Below are positions 16,435-25,600 of a stretch of 64,000 bases of DNA, one piece after another; position 1 is the stretch's first letter; each line of letters begins with the position of its first letter. Made by a program: the position numbers and the translations under genes. This DNA is from an uncultured Acidobacteriota bacterium (lineage in GTDB: Bacteria > Acidobacteriota > Terriglobia > Bryobacterales > Bryobacteraceae), in assembly GCA_900696665.1 (NCBI GenBank), contig CAADGY010000015.1:1-64000 (forward strand), read 5' to 3'. Below the pieces are notes generated by a model. It was not told where the DNA came from and made no database searches. It was given only the letters and a program-made list of their open reading frames with translations.

Positions 16435-17790
16435 TTGTGTTGCCTGAACTTGGCGCTCCTCGCTTTGAGGAGGATAGGGAACGTGTGCGTTGAATCTGGA
16501 TACAAGACAGTAACGGCGACGGAGATCGGAAACTGCATATCGGCCTTGAACCGGAAGGTGATCTCGTACCGGGCGGTACGGGTCTACTTTGGCTGCCTTG
16601 CTCTTGTCGCCATACGGGACGCGGCAAGGCGGGCTGCGGTGAGGGTAGGGAGGCGACCCGGGACCGTGCCGCGCTACCGAGTGGGCGAGCTTTGCGAGCT
16701 AACGGGCCTCTCAAATCGGAGGATCGAGCGTGAACTGCGTTCCTTGAGCCAAGCCGGAATTCTGTTCTTTTCAGAAAGCCACATCGAAATAGCTCGGGAG
16801 CCGTCGCCGGAGGGCGAAAGCCTCGCCCGGGCTTTCGCGGGGAATCGCTCGCACAGAAGACCCATACCGGTTCCTCGATCGGTGCTTCGCTTTCTCGCTC
16901 GCTCTGAACGTCCCGCCCTCGGGAAAACGGTCCTCGCGTATGTCCTTCGCGGAATGTCCATCGACAGGAGCAGCGGAGAGGTGAGGGGAGTGGGGACCGT
17001 CAAGGCGTCATGGATCGCGGATGCGATGAAGGTTTCGTTGCGAGCGGCCAAAGCGGCCAGGCGAGACCTTATCGAGCGCGGATTCATCTCGAAGGATACC
17101 GGGTCGTGGCAACGGAAGTTGAATCGGGACGGGGCTTACTTCCAAGTGAATCTGTCGTGGAAGGATGAGAGAGAAGGACTCCGGGGCGAGGTGCCCGCCG
17201 TCGTGAGGCGGCTCGACATGCCGGTGTCCAGAATTGCACCCCGGTCGGGTCAAAACTGCCACGCTTTTGCACCCCCTATTAAAGACAAGAAAACTCCTTA
17301 CGGATCTAAAAACCAGAAACCTTGCACACGCAAGTTGCCTGGTGTTTCTGGGGTAGAGAGAAGAGGGGAGGGGCCAACCCTTCGCGACGTCCAGTTGGTG
17401 GACATCAAGGACTTTCGTCGGACCGAGGCCCTTTACCGACAGGCTGTTGACTTGGGTTGGGTCAAAGAGTCTGAAGCGAGCTTCCTGAATTGGGTTGGAG
17501 CCGCGGTGCGGGCGAAGAGTTGCCGGGCAAACGATCCCGTCAGGGTTTTTCTTGGGATCGTGCGTCAGGGGCTTTGGCAAAACATCACGGATTCTGAAGA
17601 GGAGAGGGCGCGGCAGGCAATCAACCGCTATCGCCACGACGGTGATGGGGCTCGGTACCACCAGGGAGCCGTCCTCTCGTGTTTTCAGCACGTTACCGAA
17701 ATCGTAAGCAGGAACGCGGGAATGCCTGAATCAAGGGCGGCGGGCGGGCGGAATAGTGGGTATGTACCAATTCGAGGCCACATCCGTTGA
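16435..17790 (+). CDS. Winged-helix DNA-binding protein of the replicon, unknown function
   Basis: Up to 451 residues; the start is uncertain (TTG at 16435 or GTG at 16483). Two helix-turn-helix blocks are visible: YRVGELCELTGLSNRRIERE (around residue 83) and GTVKASWIADAMKVSLRAAK (around 187), with a winged-helix feel like initiator or O-type proteins. The C-terminal region (VDLGWVKESEASFLNWVGAA) is helical and resembles the tail seen in planctomycete mobile-element replication proteins. It lies immediately downstream of the CCGATAACG array, so binding to that array as initiator or regulator is plausible. It overlaps the next gene by 29 bases. Confidence 0.55.
   Translation: MCCLNLALLALRRIGNVCVESGYKTVTATEIGNCISALNRKVISYRAVRVYFGCLALVAIRDAARRAAVRVGRRPGTVPRYRVGELCELTGLSNRRIERELRSLSQAGILFFSESHIEIAREPSPEGESLARAFAGNRSHRRPIPVPRSVLRFLARSERPALGKTVLAYVLRGMSIDRSSGEVRGVGTVKASWIADAMKVSLRAAKAARRDLIERGFISKDTGSWQRKLNRDGAYFQVNLSWKDEREGLRGEVPAVVRRLDMPVSRIAPRSGQNCHAFAPPIKDKKTPYGSKNQKPCTRKLPGVSGVERRGEGPTLRDVQLVDIKDFRRTEALYRQAVDLGWVKESEASFLNWVGAAVRAKSCRANDPVRVFLGIVRQGLWQNITDSEEERARQAINRYRHDGDGARYHQGAVLSCFQHVTEIVSRNAGMPESRAAGGRNSGYVPIRGHIR
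17716..17729. repeat. GCGGGAATGCCTGA motif upstream of the 204-aa gene
   Basis: Matches 12 of 13 bases of the element found at 14249-14262, here inside the 3' end of the preceding gene and 33 bases before the next start. Part of the shared motif set. Confidence 0.35.
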
Positions 17791-18376
17791 AGGGTTCGTT
17801 CAGCAACTTGCCGTTTCATATCTCGGGCATGGTTACTGGTTCTACGTGATGGGTGAGGTGCCGGAAGGGAAGGATGTTTGTCGGGTGGATGAGAAGCTCA
17901 TAGCACGCTACCAGATTGATCGGTCCAAGTGGGCGAGGGCGCGGCGCAAGCGGGCAGGGTTTGCGAACCTCCATTACCTCCGCTTCGACCGCGTGTTTCT
18001 GCTTCTCGCCACGCACGGGAGTCACCCGTTCTTCCTGGAAGAGGCGTCCGCGATCCGGGACGCGCGGAAAACGCCCATCCGGTTTCACGGCTATTCCATT
18101 AGCTACCGTGGCGGGCATCCGCACGTCCGCATCGAGCAGGAGGAGTATAAGCGGCTCAAAGCCTATTTCCTCGATCTGGCCCTGCGTTGGTCGGTGGAGC
18201 GACTGGAAGCCGAGTTTTCAAGGCTGCCGTTCGAGCCATACGCGCCGGTTCGTCGCCAGTTGCTTGCGGTGCTCCGATCCGTGAACCGGGAGCGGAAGAG
18301 GGGAGGGCTTCCACTCGTCCCCAACACCTGCTTCCGTTTTATCCGGCGAATCTACCGGCCGTTCGAGAAGGTGTAG
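17762..18376 (+). CDS. Unknown 204-aa protein of the mobile backbone
   Basis: Not recognised. The protein is rich in aromatic and basic residues (YLGHGYWFYVMGEVPEG, KWARARRKRAGFANLHYLRF, GYSISYRGGHPHVRIEQEEY, NTCFRFIRRIYRPFEKV), suggestive of a nucleic-acid-binding fold. A His/Tyr-bearing core like that of small replication or transposase-type nucleases is conceivable, but no HUH or DDE motif is complete. The ATG at 17762 is preferred over a GTG six bases earlier. It partly overlaps the wHTH gene, implying joint expression. Confidence 0.5.
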   Translation: MYQFEATSVEGFVQQLAVSYLGHGYWFYVMGEVPEGKDVCRVDEKLIARYQIDRSKWARARRKRAGFANLHYLRFDRVFLLLATHGSHPFFLEEASAIRDARKTPIRFHGYSISYRGGHPHVRIEQEEYKRLKAYFLDLALRWSVERLEAEFSRLPFEPYAPVRRQLLAVLRSVNRERKRGGLPLVPNTCFRFIRRIYRPFEKV

Positions 18377-18440
18377 CTCAGCTGCGGTGTGGTGCGGTGG
18401 CACCGTGGCGACCCGCCCCGACACCCGGTAAAATCGGTGT

Positions 18441-19031
18441 ATGAACTCGAACATCACCTACGTCGTCACGGACATCGAGGCCGACGGCCGTGTGGCGGGC
18501 CTCAACTCGATGCTGTGCCTCGCTTCGGTTGCTTGCGACTCCACCGGGCGCGAACTCTCGTCCTTTGAAGCGAACCTTCGGCCGCTACCCGGTGCCGTTC
18601 AAAACCCGGACACCATGCGGTGGTGGGCAACGGAACCGGAAGCGTGGGCATACTGCCAACAGAACCAGCGTGACCCCGCCGAGGTGATGAAGGAGTACGC
18701 CGCGTGGCTGGACAGCCTTCCCGGCGAAAAGCTCTTCGTGGCTCATCCGTCGTGGTTCGACTTCATGTGGGTCTTCTGGTACCTGATGACTTTCGTCGGC
18801 GAGCGCAAGTTCAAGCTGAATCCGTTAGACCTGCTCACATACGCTCACGCGACTACGGGCTGGGATTTCCAGGCCGCACACCGCCGGAATTGGCCGGACG
18901 ACTGGTTCGGCGGACACCTCCATTCGCACCGGGCCATCGATGACGCGCGTGGGTATGCTGCGGCGCTTGCCCGGCTACTGGCGATGAACGCGAAACTGGT
19001 TCGACAGCATGCTGTCATCCCACCAAAGTAG
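18441..19031 (+). CDS. DEDDh-type 3'-5' exonuclease
   Basis: 196 residues of the DnaQ/RNase T-like superfamily. Exo I is VVTDIEADG near the N-terminus; Exo II region is AHPSWFDFMW; Exo III is HSHRAIDDARGYA, with the His and Asp in the DEDDh arrangement. The family degrades single-stranded nucleic acid from the 3' end using two metal ions. It has a stand-alone domain with no polymerase fusion. The last ~50 bases of the gene are duplicated at 21035-21090, marking the edge of an insertion or rearrangement. Confidence 0.8.
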   Translation: MNSNITYVVTDIEADGRVAGLNSMLCLASVACDSTGRELSSFEANLRPLPGAVQNPDTMRWWATEPEAWAYCQQNQRDPAEVMKEYAAWLDSLPGEKLFVAHPSWFDFMWVFWYLMTFVGERKFKLNPLDLLTYAHATTGWDFQAAHRRNWPDDWFGGHLHSHRAIDDARGYAAALARLLAMNAKLVRQHAVIPPK

Positions 19032-19105
19032 GCTGCATTCATTGGTGCTGCGGTATGGTTTGGGCTTGGACGGTATGCCGCTCAAAACATCGTCACTTTC
19101 ATTTC
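18976..19105 (+). repeat. Diverged duplication flanking low-GC cargo, left copy
   Basis: The 3' end of the exonuclease gene plus downstream sequence resembles 21035-21110 (shared GGCGATGAACGCGAA, CGACAGCATGCTG) and then 21286-21345 (shared GGCTTGGACGGT, AACATCGTCA). The right copy carries about 175 extra bases, including a terminator, between the two matching parts. Confidence 0.65.
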
Positions 19106-19288
19106 GCCGACTGTCACGAATGGTCACACGGCCAGCGACATGTCAGTTGCACTGACAATCCAATATATTACATGATACCTGACGATCAGAATGAATATAT
19201 GGCATACTTCGTGAAGTATCGAGTCTTATTAGTATTCGATTGCATCGAACTTACATAACCGCACTACATATTATTCCGGTCATTTCTA

Positions 19289-20278
19289 ATGGCTATTTCC
19301 GAAGATCTAAAACATTTACTTAAAGATATCTATAAACATCTCGAAGCGGGTGACTTTGCGACCTTTTTCTCACGAATTGACCATTTGATGTCGGAAACTA
19401 GGGATGCGGAGACTGCAAAGTTCTTGGGATCCGTGCGTCTGGGCTATTACCGCGGAATAAATGCCTTGTTTGATGACCTGGAGGCGTTTATAGGCCGCGA
19501 TTACAGCCCGCTGATTCCTACCAGGCATGACCAATTTGACGCTCATGCGTCAATAACCGGACTCAACTACGGGAACAATTATCATGCCGCCGCCATGAAG
19601 TACGTTAACATCCATAACGACTACTCTGGGCTAAGGTCAGACAGCAGGGTTCTGGAAATTGGGTGTGGTGCGGGCAACTTCGCATACGCACTTACACACG
19701 TCCTTACATCAGGGTGCTATTTTGGAATCGACACATCGAGCAAGAACATTACATCGTGCGCTTCACGATTTGCCCAGCACCCAAACTATAAGTTTCACCA
19801 TGTAGCAGTTGCGCTTGATAGCTACCATTCTTTATTGGTCGAAGAACGGCTGCCTGGTTCGGGAGCACAAGTGAAACATGTGCGTCTACCACTTCTCGAG
19901 GAGCATTATTCATTACAGGTCAGCCACTCCGTGTTTACACATATGTACACTGACGAGGTTCGGAACTACTTGAAGCAAATATATGTCGCTCTCGCGCCTG
20001 GAGGAATCTCCTCGAACACTTGCTTCATTATGGACTCATTCGCTCGTGAGCAAGTTGCGGCTGGCAAGGCCACGCATCCATTTGTGCATGAGAAGGGCGG
20101 CTTCTACTGGTACTGGGCTCACGACCCTCTGATGGGAAATGCATTCGACCTTGACCTCTTAATGAGTCTATATGACGAAGCAGGTTTCAAGGTAAGGAAG
20201 CCTGTACTCTACGGAACGTGGGCAAACCGTAATGGGCCATTTTACCAGGATATCGTCGTTGCCGAGAAGCCACGTTGA
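19289..20278 (+). CDS. Class I SAM-dependent methyltransferase
   Basis: 329 residues. Motif I is VLEIGCGAGNFAYAL (around residue 120), followed by an acidic GIDTSSKN and a motif IV-like LLEEHYSLQVSHSVFTH. The fold is that of small-molecule or sugar/peptide methyltransferases rather than DNA methylases (no NPPY). The first ~100 residues form an additional helical domain. Base composition is markedly AT-richer than neighbouring genes and codon choice differs (many TTA, AAT, ATA), indicating recent transfer. No operon partner is evident; the exported protein gene follows 180 bases later. Substrate unknown. Confidence 0.8.
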   Translation: MAISEDLKHLLKDIYKHLEAGDFATFFSRIDHLMSETRDAETAKFLGSVRLGYYRGINALFDDLEAFIGRDYSPLIPTRHDQFDAHASITGLNYGNNYHAAAMKYVNIHNDYSGLRSDSRVLEIGCGAGNFAYALTHVLTSGCYFGIDTSSKNITSCASRFAQHPNYKFHHVAVALDSYHSLLVEERLPGSGAQVKHVRLPLLEEHYSLQVSHSVFTHMYTDEVRNYLKQIYVALAPGGISSNTCFIMDSFAREQVAAGKATHPFVHEKGGFYWYWAHDPLMGNAFDLDLLMSLYDEAGFKVRKPVLYGTWANRNGPFYQDIVVAEKPR

Positions 20279-20458
20279 TTATGTAAGTCGGATGTTTAGT
20301 GGTGGAGCCGATTGCATTGCACAAGATGCGGCGATATTAGACGTAACACTGTGTTACAGCTCGGATGACGCTGTCTCGCTGATTTTTCTGTCTTCTTCTT
20401 GTACACGATCATAACATTGCCAAACCGTGATATGTCTTAACAACATGGAGGGCAGCTT

Positions 20459-20986
20459 ATGTCAAGAACAAGAAAAATGATCCTATACGCAGTGCTCACT
20501 ATTCTTTCCACTGGAAGTCTTGTGTCGGCCCGAGCCGAAGGAAGTGCGTTGGGGACCGACATGTGGACCAGAATATTCGAGCAGTGGGGCTTGTTTCATC
20601 CGCACGAGAACTATTGCGACAGCACAACGGAGGCCTTCATTACTATCAGTGGGTCGGCATCTCAGGGGTTTTGCATCGAGAAGGATGAGCGTGTTGCTGC
20701 GACCTGGGAGGTTGCTAGGGACGATTGTGCATCCGATAAGAAGCGTTTGCCAGAGCCAGGCGAGTGGAAGTTTGCGTGTAATAACGGCACTGGCATTAAC
20801 AGCATGACCGATGATTTTGAATGGGCATCAAACTTCGGCATTACTACAGATGACTACGTTGGCGGTGCTGGTATCGTTGTTCCAAAGATGGGAAACGGCG
20901 CTTGCAAGCGGGCGAGCTTTGACTTTGTAGCATGGAGCACGGCGGGAGGTGCTGAAGCTAGTTTGCCTTATCGTTGCGTTAGATAG
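20459..20986 (+). CDS. Exported small protein with formylglycine-generating-enzyme-like fold
   Basis: 175 residues. Basic start and hydrophobic core (MILYAVLTILSTGSLVSARA) form a signal peptide, probably cleaved after ARA. The mature part recalls a degenerate SUMF1/FGE-sulfatase domain: GFCIEKDER, WEVARDDCASDKKRLPEPGE, EWKFAC, and the terminal LPYRCVR that ends most members. At about 150 residues it is shorter than the usual 250, and the active-site cysteines of true FGEs cannot be confirmed, so a binding or structural role is likelier. GGAG precedes the start. AT-rich like the methyltransferase before it. Confidence 0.6.
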   Translation: MSRTRKMILYAVLTILSTGSLVSARAEGSALGTDMWTRIFEQWGLFHPHENYCDSTTEAFITISGSASQGFCIEKDERVAATWEVARDDCASDKKRLPEPGEWKFACNNGTGINSMTDDFEWASNFGITTDDYVGGAGIVVPKMGNGACKRASFDFVAWSTAGGAEASLPYRCVR

Positions 20987-21034
20987 AGTAGGGTTGCAAG
21001 ACGCGATATGCCTATTCATCGAGTATCGTCAGTT

Positions 21035-21345
21035 TATTGGCGATGAACGCGAATCTGTATCGACAGCATGCTGGCATCCCGCCGAAGTAGGCCGCATTGG
21101 TGGGTGGTGCGGACGGTCACGTTTGAGTTGAAAGTCGATCTGGTTTACGATCAGAGTAGCTCGGTGAAACGGAGGCAGGCTCTGCGGGGACGCAACTTGA
21201 CCAAGGGATAACCGAGCCGACGGTGCGTCGATGGACGCCGTGAGCCCCGGCACACCTTCGTGTGTTGCCGGGGTTTTCACTTTTTCGGAATGGTTTTGGC
21301 TTGGACGGTGTGCCGCCCAAACATCGTCAATCTCATTTCCTCAAC
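21035..21345 (+). repeat. Diverged duplication flanking low-GC cargo, right copy
   Basis: Positions 21035-21110 match the exonuclease 3' end and stop (copy at 18976-19052), and 21286-21345 match 19052-19105. The copies have drifted at many positions, so the event is not recent. The frame of the exonuclease tail is not preserved as a gene. No gene is seen between 20987 and 21589. Confidence 0.65.
21245..21277 (+). terminator. Rho-independent terminator
   Basis: CCCCGGCA (21245-21252) pairs with TGCCGGGG (21266-21273), inner CAC/GTG extends the stem, and TTTT follows. It sits inside the right duplication copy; the left copy lacks it. Confidence 0.75.
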
Positions 21346-21589
21346 GTGGATCACTCGTCCATCGAACACCGGAGCCATGCCTCTGAAAATCCCGTTGGCA
21401 GGAGGCCAACGCTCTTGGCAGGACGCCGACAGATGGTGGTGCGCTCGGAGGTAGAAGTGCACTCTGCGGTTGTGACCGATAAGTTTCCTTATCGGGCAAA
21501 ACTAGCAAGAGAGGTGCAATATAAAACTCGCAATGATCTAGGTTCCTTGCTGTATATATATATATCAGGACGCACCATCAGGTAAGCAC

Positions 21590-22438
21590 TTACTTGCTCA
21601 TTGGGTTTGGGTAGCCAAGAGGGCCTACAGAGTAGGCTTGAGCTGCAAGTATTTCTCTATATGTAATAACCGCTGTTGCTATGATTGCAATCAATAGCAT
21701 GCCATATAGCAGATATGCGTGAGTGGTGTTCATATCTCGCATTTGGCCAGTGGTTTCGGTCGCGGGACGAAAGGTTGGTTTGTTCTGTTCGTTTTCGGGC
21801 CGTTTGTAGTCGCTGGCCATCTGCACCGAAATACCAGGGGCCGTCGCATGACCAATACGATCGTGTTTTGTGCTATCAGTGCGATCTCTCGTTAGCTCAC
21901 TATTGTCCAACTCTAAGATCGCTTCCAATAGACTCATCGCCGCATTGGCCTTATCGGTATACCCCTGCGAATAGTGACTGATGTATTGAGAATGCAAGTG
22001 CTTTATGATGGCGCATTTGTAGTGATCGCTGCTTTTGCTTGGCATCCAACGAGCAGCTATCGCGGAAATAACAAGAATGGCAAGAAGCGATATTATGCCG
22101 ATGTACCAGACGAAACACACCCAGCCGCACAGTACTGTTGCGCCAGTACATAGTATTACCATTATTTGTCTTGTCGTCTGTTCCTGGGGCGTGAGTGCCG
22201 ACTGTAAAGTGGCACCCTCATTCATCTGCCAAGCGTGAATTTCTGCTTCGGCTCTTATTCTGGCCCTTCGTTCATTCTCTCCATCTGCGACTCCACGTTG
22301 GGCCAGCTCGTCCTCTAGAGGCAATCCTGCCAGTCGTCTCGCCCAGTACAAAGTCGCTTGCTGAAATGCCAGCGTATAGCTCTGCGCTGCCCCACAGGTG
22401 ACAATCATGCCGTAAAGAACACCCTGGTCCATACGCAA
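21590..22438 (-). CDS. Unknown membrane protein
   Basis: 282 residues. A pair of adjacent membrane helices around residues 92-130 (IMVILCTGATVLCGWVCFVW, then IISLLAILVISAIAARW) and one near the C-terminus (LLYGMLLIAIIATAVITY). Between them lies a soluble, helical and then disordered cytoplasmic stretch (HYSQGYTDKANAAMSLLEAI; EQNKPTFRPATETTG). A helical hairpin in the membrane with a helical tail is reminiscent of SLATT-type effectors, but no diagnostic motif supports that. Base composition is AT-rich like the rest of 19-22.6 kb. Confidence 0.55.
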   Translation of the reverse strand: MRMDQGVLYGMIVTCGAAQSYTLAFQQATLYWARRLAGLPLEDELAQRGVADGENERRARIRAEAEIHAWQMNEGATLQSALTPQEQTTRQIMVILCTGATVLCGWVCFVWYIGIISLLAILVISAIAARWMPSKSSDHYKCAIIKHLHSQYISHYSQGYTDKANAAMSLLEAILELDNSELTRDRTDSTKHDRIGHATAPGISVQMASDYKRPENEQNKPTFRPATETTGQMRDMNTTHAYLLYGMLLIAIIATAVITYREILAAQAYSVGPLGYPNPMSK

Positions 22439-22650
22439 AGCCTCAGATAGAGAAGATAAGTATTTTCACACAACTGTTAATCATATGGTTCCACTATTGC
22501 TGTCGAGCGTCAATCGACACTGTCGACCGCGGCTTAAGCCTATGCAAGGTGTCGGCATTGGGCGGTACTTATAGCGGGTGAAGGGTGGAACTTAGCGGAA
22601 TTATGCAAAATCAATCCATGAACATAGAATATGAACAAAGATATAGGAAC

Positions 22651-25600
22651 TTATGTCGGCGGCTCTCTTGTGAAACCGTTCCGGCCGTATTCGGGGCATG
22701 GACCATGCGATGCATCTTCGCGACGACGAATCAGGAAGGTAATCGGTTCCTCAGCAGAGGAGTGACGGCGCTTCTGTCGTTCGGTAACGGATGTCGAGGT
22801 ATGAGTTGTGATCAATACGGTAATTCCAGCCGCAAGATCAGTAGTGTCGAGATGTTGATCCGGGTTGGAAATGCCGCTGTTGCCAGAAAGACGAACCTTC
22901 AGGTTATCGCGGAGCGCGGTCAATTCCGCTAGGTAAGTGTCTTTGGGGAAGGGCTTTCCGAGTCGGGCTTGGTAGTCGCGTAACTGTGTCACGGCTATGC
23001 GTAGGTCTTCTTCGACCCTTTCGCATTCCGCGCCGTAAGAATTCGCCAGACGCTCGGCGGCGTTCAAAACGGCTCTCGGTCCCTGATGGTCTTGAGACAT
23101 CATCGACCTGCGTGCGGCTGCCCCTTCCAGAAACACATCAGGCGGAAAGTGCGGGTGCAGGATTAAGCCGAATTGCAAACCGCGAAACACCCCAAGCGGC
23201 ACGCGGCGTACCTCGTGGACGATCCCCGGCACCCGATCCAGCGCACGCCCCAGCGCGGCCTGTGCGTTTTCTTGCGAGTGGGCGTGTCCGTCGATGGTCA
23301 GGCGGTCGTGGGCATGGGCGGTTGCCGTAGCATGGTCCGCCTTCAGGTTCGTCAGGCGTTCAGTAAGGGTTTCGATTGTAGTCGGCAGGCTCTTGACGTT
23401 CCGGCGGGCCACGAACTGCTCGTCCAGGTGGTTCTTCTTGAGCAGGGTCAGACGCTGCAATTCGGCATCGGCGTGGGCCAGCGTCAGCACGGCCGGGTTG
23501 CCCGATGCGATGGCCTTGACCTCGGCGTAGGAAAGTTCCTGCCCGCCGATGTCCTCGGTGCGGCGAACCGCAGTGTCGCCCGTCATAATCTGCGTGATGA
23601 ACCGCGCCTTTGTTTCCAACGCCTGCCACATATAGGCATCGAAGCTCCCTTCGGTGACATAGCGGTATACGGCGACCTCCGCGTTCTGGTTTCCCTGCCG
23701 GAGAATGCGGCCTTCGCGCTGCTCGACTTCGGCGGGCTTCCACGGCGCGTCCAGATGGTGGAGAGCTGCGAGCCGCTTCTGCACGTTGGTGCCGGTGCCC
23801 ATCTTTGACGTGCTGCCGAGGAGCACTCTCACCTGCCCGTTTCGGACCTTCTCGAAAAGAGCCTGCTTCTTTGCGTCGGAATCAGCGTCGCCGATGGCTG
23901 CAATCTGGTCTTCTGGGATGCCGCAGCCGATCAGCTTCGTGACGATGTCGTCGCGGACGGAGAAGCCCCACGGCGTCGGGTGGACGCCAATGTCGAAGAA
24001 GACCATTTGCGTCCCCCGCGTCTTCGCGGTGCGTTCCCAGATGAGTGCTACATTGCGCACGAGCGCATTGAGCTTCGAGCGTGCGAAATCGGGGGCGGTT
24101 GCGGACAGCATCCGGGCGTCGGTGGCGAGTTTCCGGCCGTCGGTGGTGATGTTGAGCGCGTTATCGACACGCGGGTCCACTTTCTGCGAACGGAGTTTAT
24201 CGTAACGTGCGACCAGTTCGTACTGGAGGGCATGCTGTTCGTCGGACATGGGGCACGCGACCACGATGGGCTTCCCGGTTTGGAGGAGCGGACGGGGAAG
24301 GTCGAGCATCTCGGCCGTCTGTACATCGGCGAAGGCCAGGAACATCTGCTGGAGTTCGGGTAGGTTCGTGAAGCGGGCGAAGCGACTCCGGGGCCGGAGC
24401 GATGCGCCATCCGGGGAGATTTCCAATGTGTCGACGACTTCGCCGAACGTAGCCGCCCAGGCGTCGAAATGCTCCAGGTTGCGCTCCCGCAGCCCTGCGG
24501 GATCAAGGAATCGCTGCATCGTGTACAACTCGACCATCGTGTTCGAGATAGGCGTTCCGGTGGCGAAGGTCAGACCGTGGCAGGGGTGCCGTTCATGAAG
24601 GTAGGTCGCCTTCATGAACACGTCGAAGGCCCGCTCACTACCCCCCGTCTGAACCCCGGCCACGCGCTCCATCTTTGTGGGCGTTTCGAGGTTCTTGAAG
24701 TAGTGGGCCTCGTCCACGAACACGTGATCGACCCCGAGCTCGTCAAAGACCAACCCGTCGTCCTTCTTCTCCTCGGCGAGTAGCTCCTTCAGCCGCTCGG
24801 CGCGGGCTGCTTTCTGCTTCTCGATGGTCTTAATGAGATTGCGGTTCGCTCCCCGGTCGGCGGCGTGTTCGCTGAGCAGTGCGTCGTACTCGGCGATCTG
24901 GGCGGTCAGGAACCGCTCCTGAAAGTCCCGCGACATGCCGATCCGCTCGAAGGAATTGTGGGTGACGATGATGCCGTCCCACTCTCCGCTGGCGATCCGA
25001 GCGGTCAAAAACTTTCGGCGGTCTCGCGTGAGGTCTTCCTTCGCGGCGACGAGCAGTTTCGCGTTCGGGTAGAGTTGCATGAACTCGCGGGCGAACTGTT
25101 CGAGCAGGTGGTTTGGGACGACGTACATCGGCTTCTGGATCAGCCCGGCCTGCTTCATCTTCATGCCGGTCGCGGCCATCGTGAACGTCTTCCCGGCCCC
25201 GACGGCGTGCGCCAAAAGCGTGTTGCCGCTGCTCATCGCCCGCCACACGGCATCCTTCTGGTGCGGCCGGAGGCGGATGGTCTGGTTCATGCCGGGAAAA
25301 TCGAGGTGCGAGCCGTCGAACAGCCTCGGCCGCAAGTTGTTGTAGGTGTCGTTGTAAATGCGAACGAGTCGCTCGGTGCGGTCGGGGTCGGCGAACACCC
25401 ACGACCGGAACCGCTCCTTGATGAGCTTCTGCTTCTCGCGGGCGGCGAGCGTTTCCTCCTGGTTCAGCACCCGCTCCTCGCGGTCGCCGTGGTTGATGAT
25501 GTCGTAAATGGCCGGGGATTTCATGTTGAGTGCCAGTTCGAAGAGAGTCGTGCCGTTGGCCCGCGCTGTGCCGTAGTCGGAGGTCGCAGCGACGGACTGC

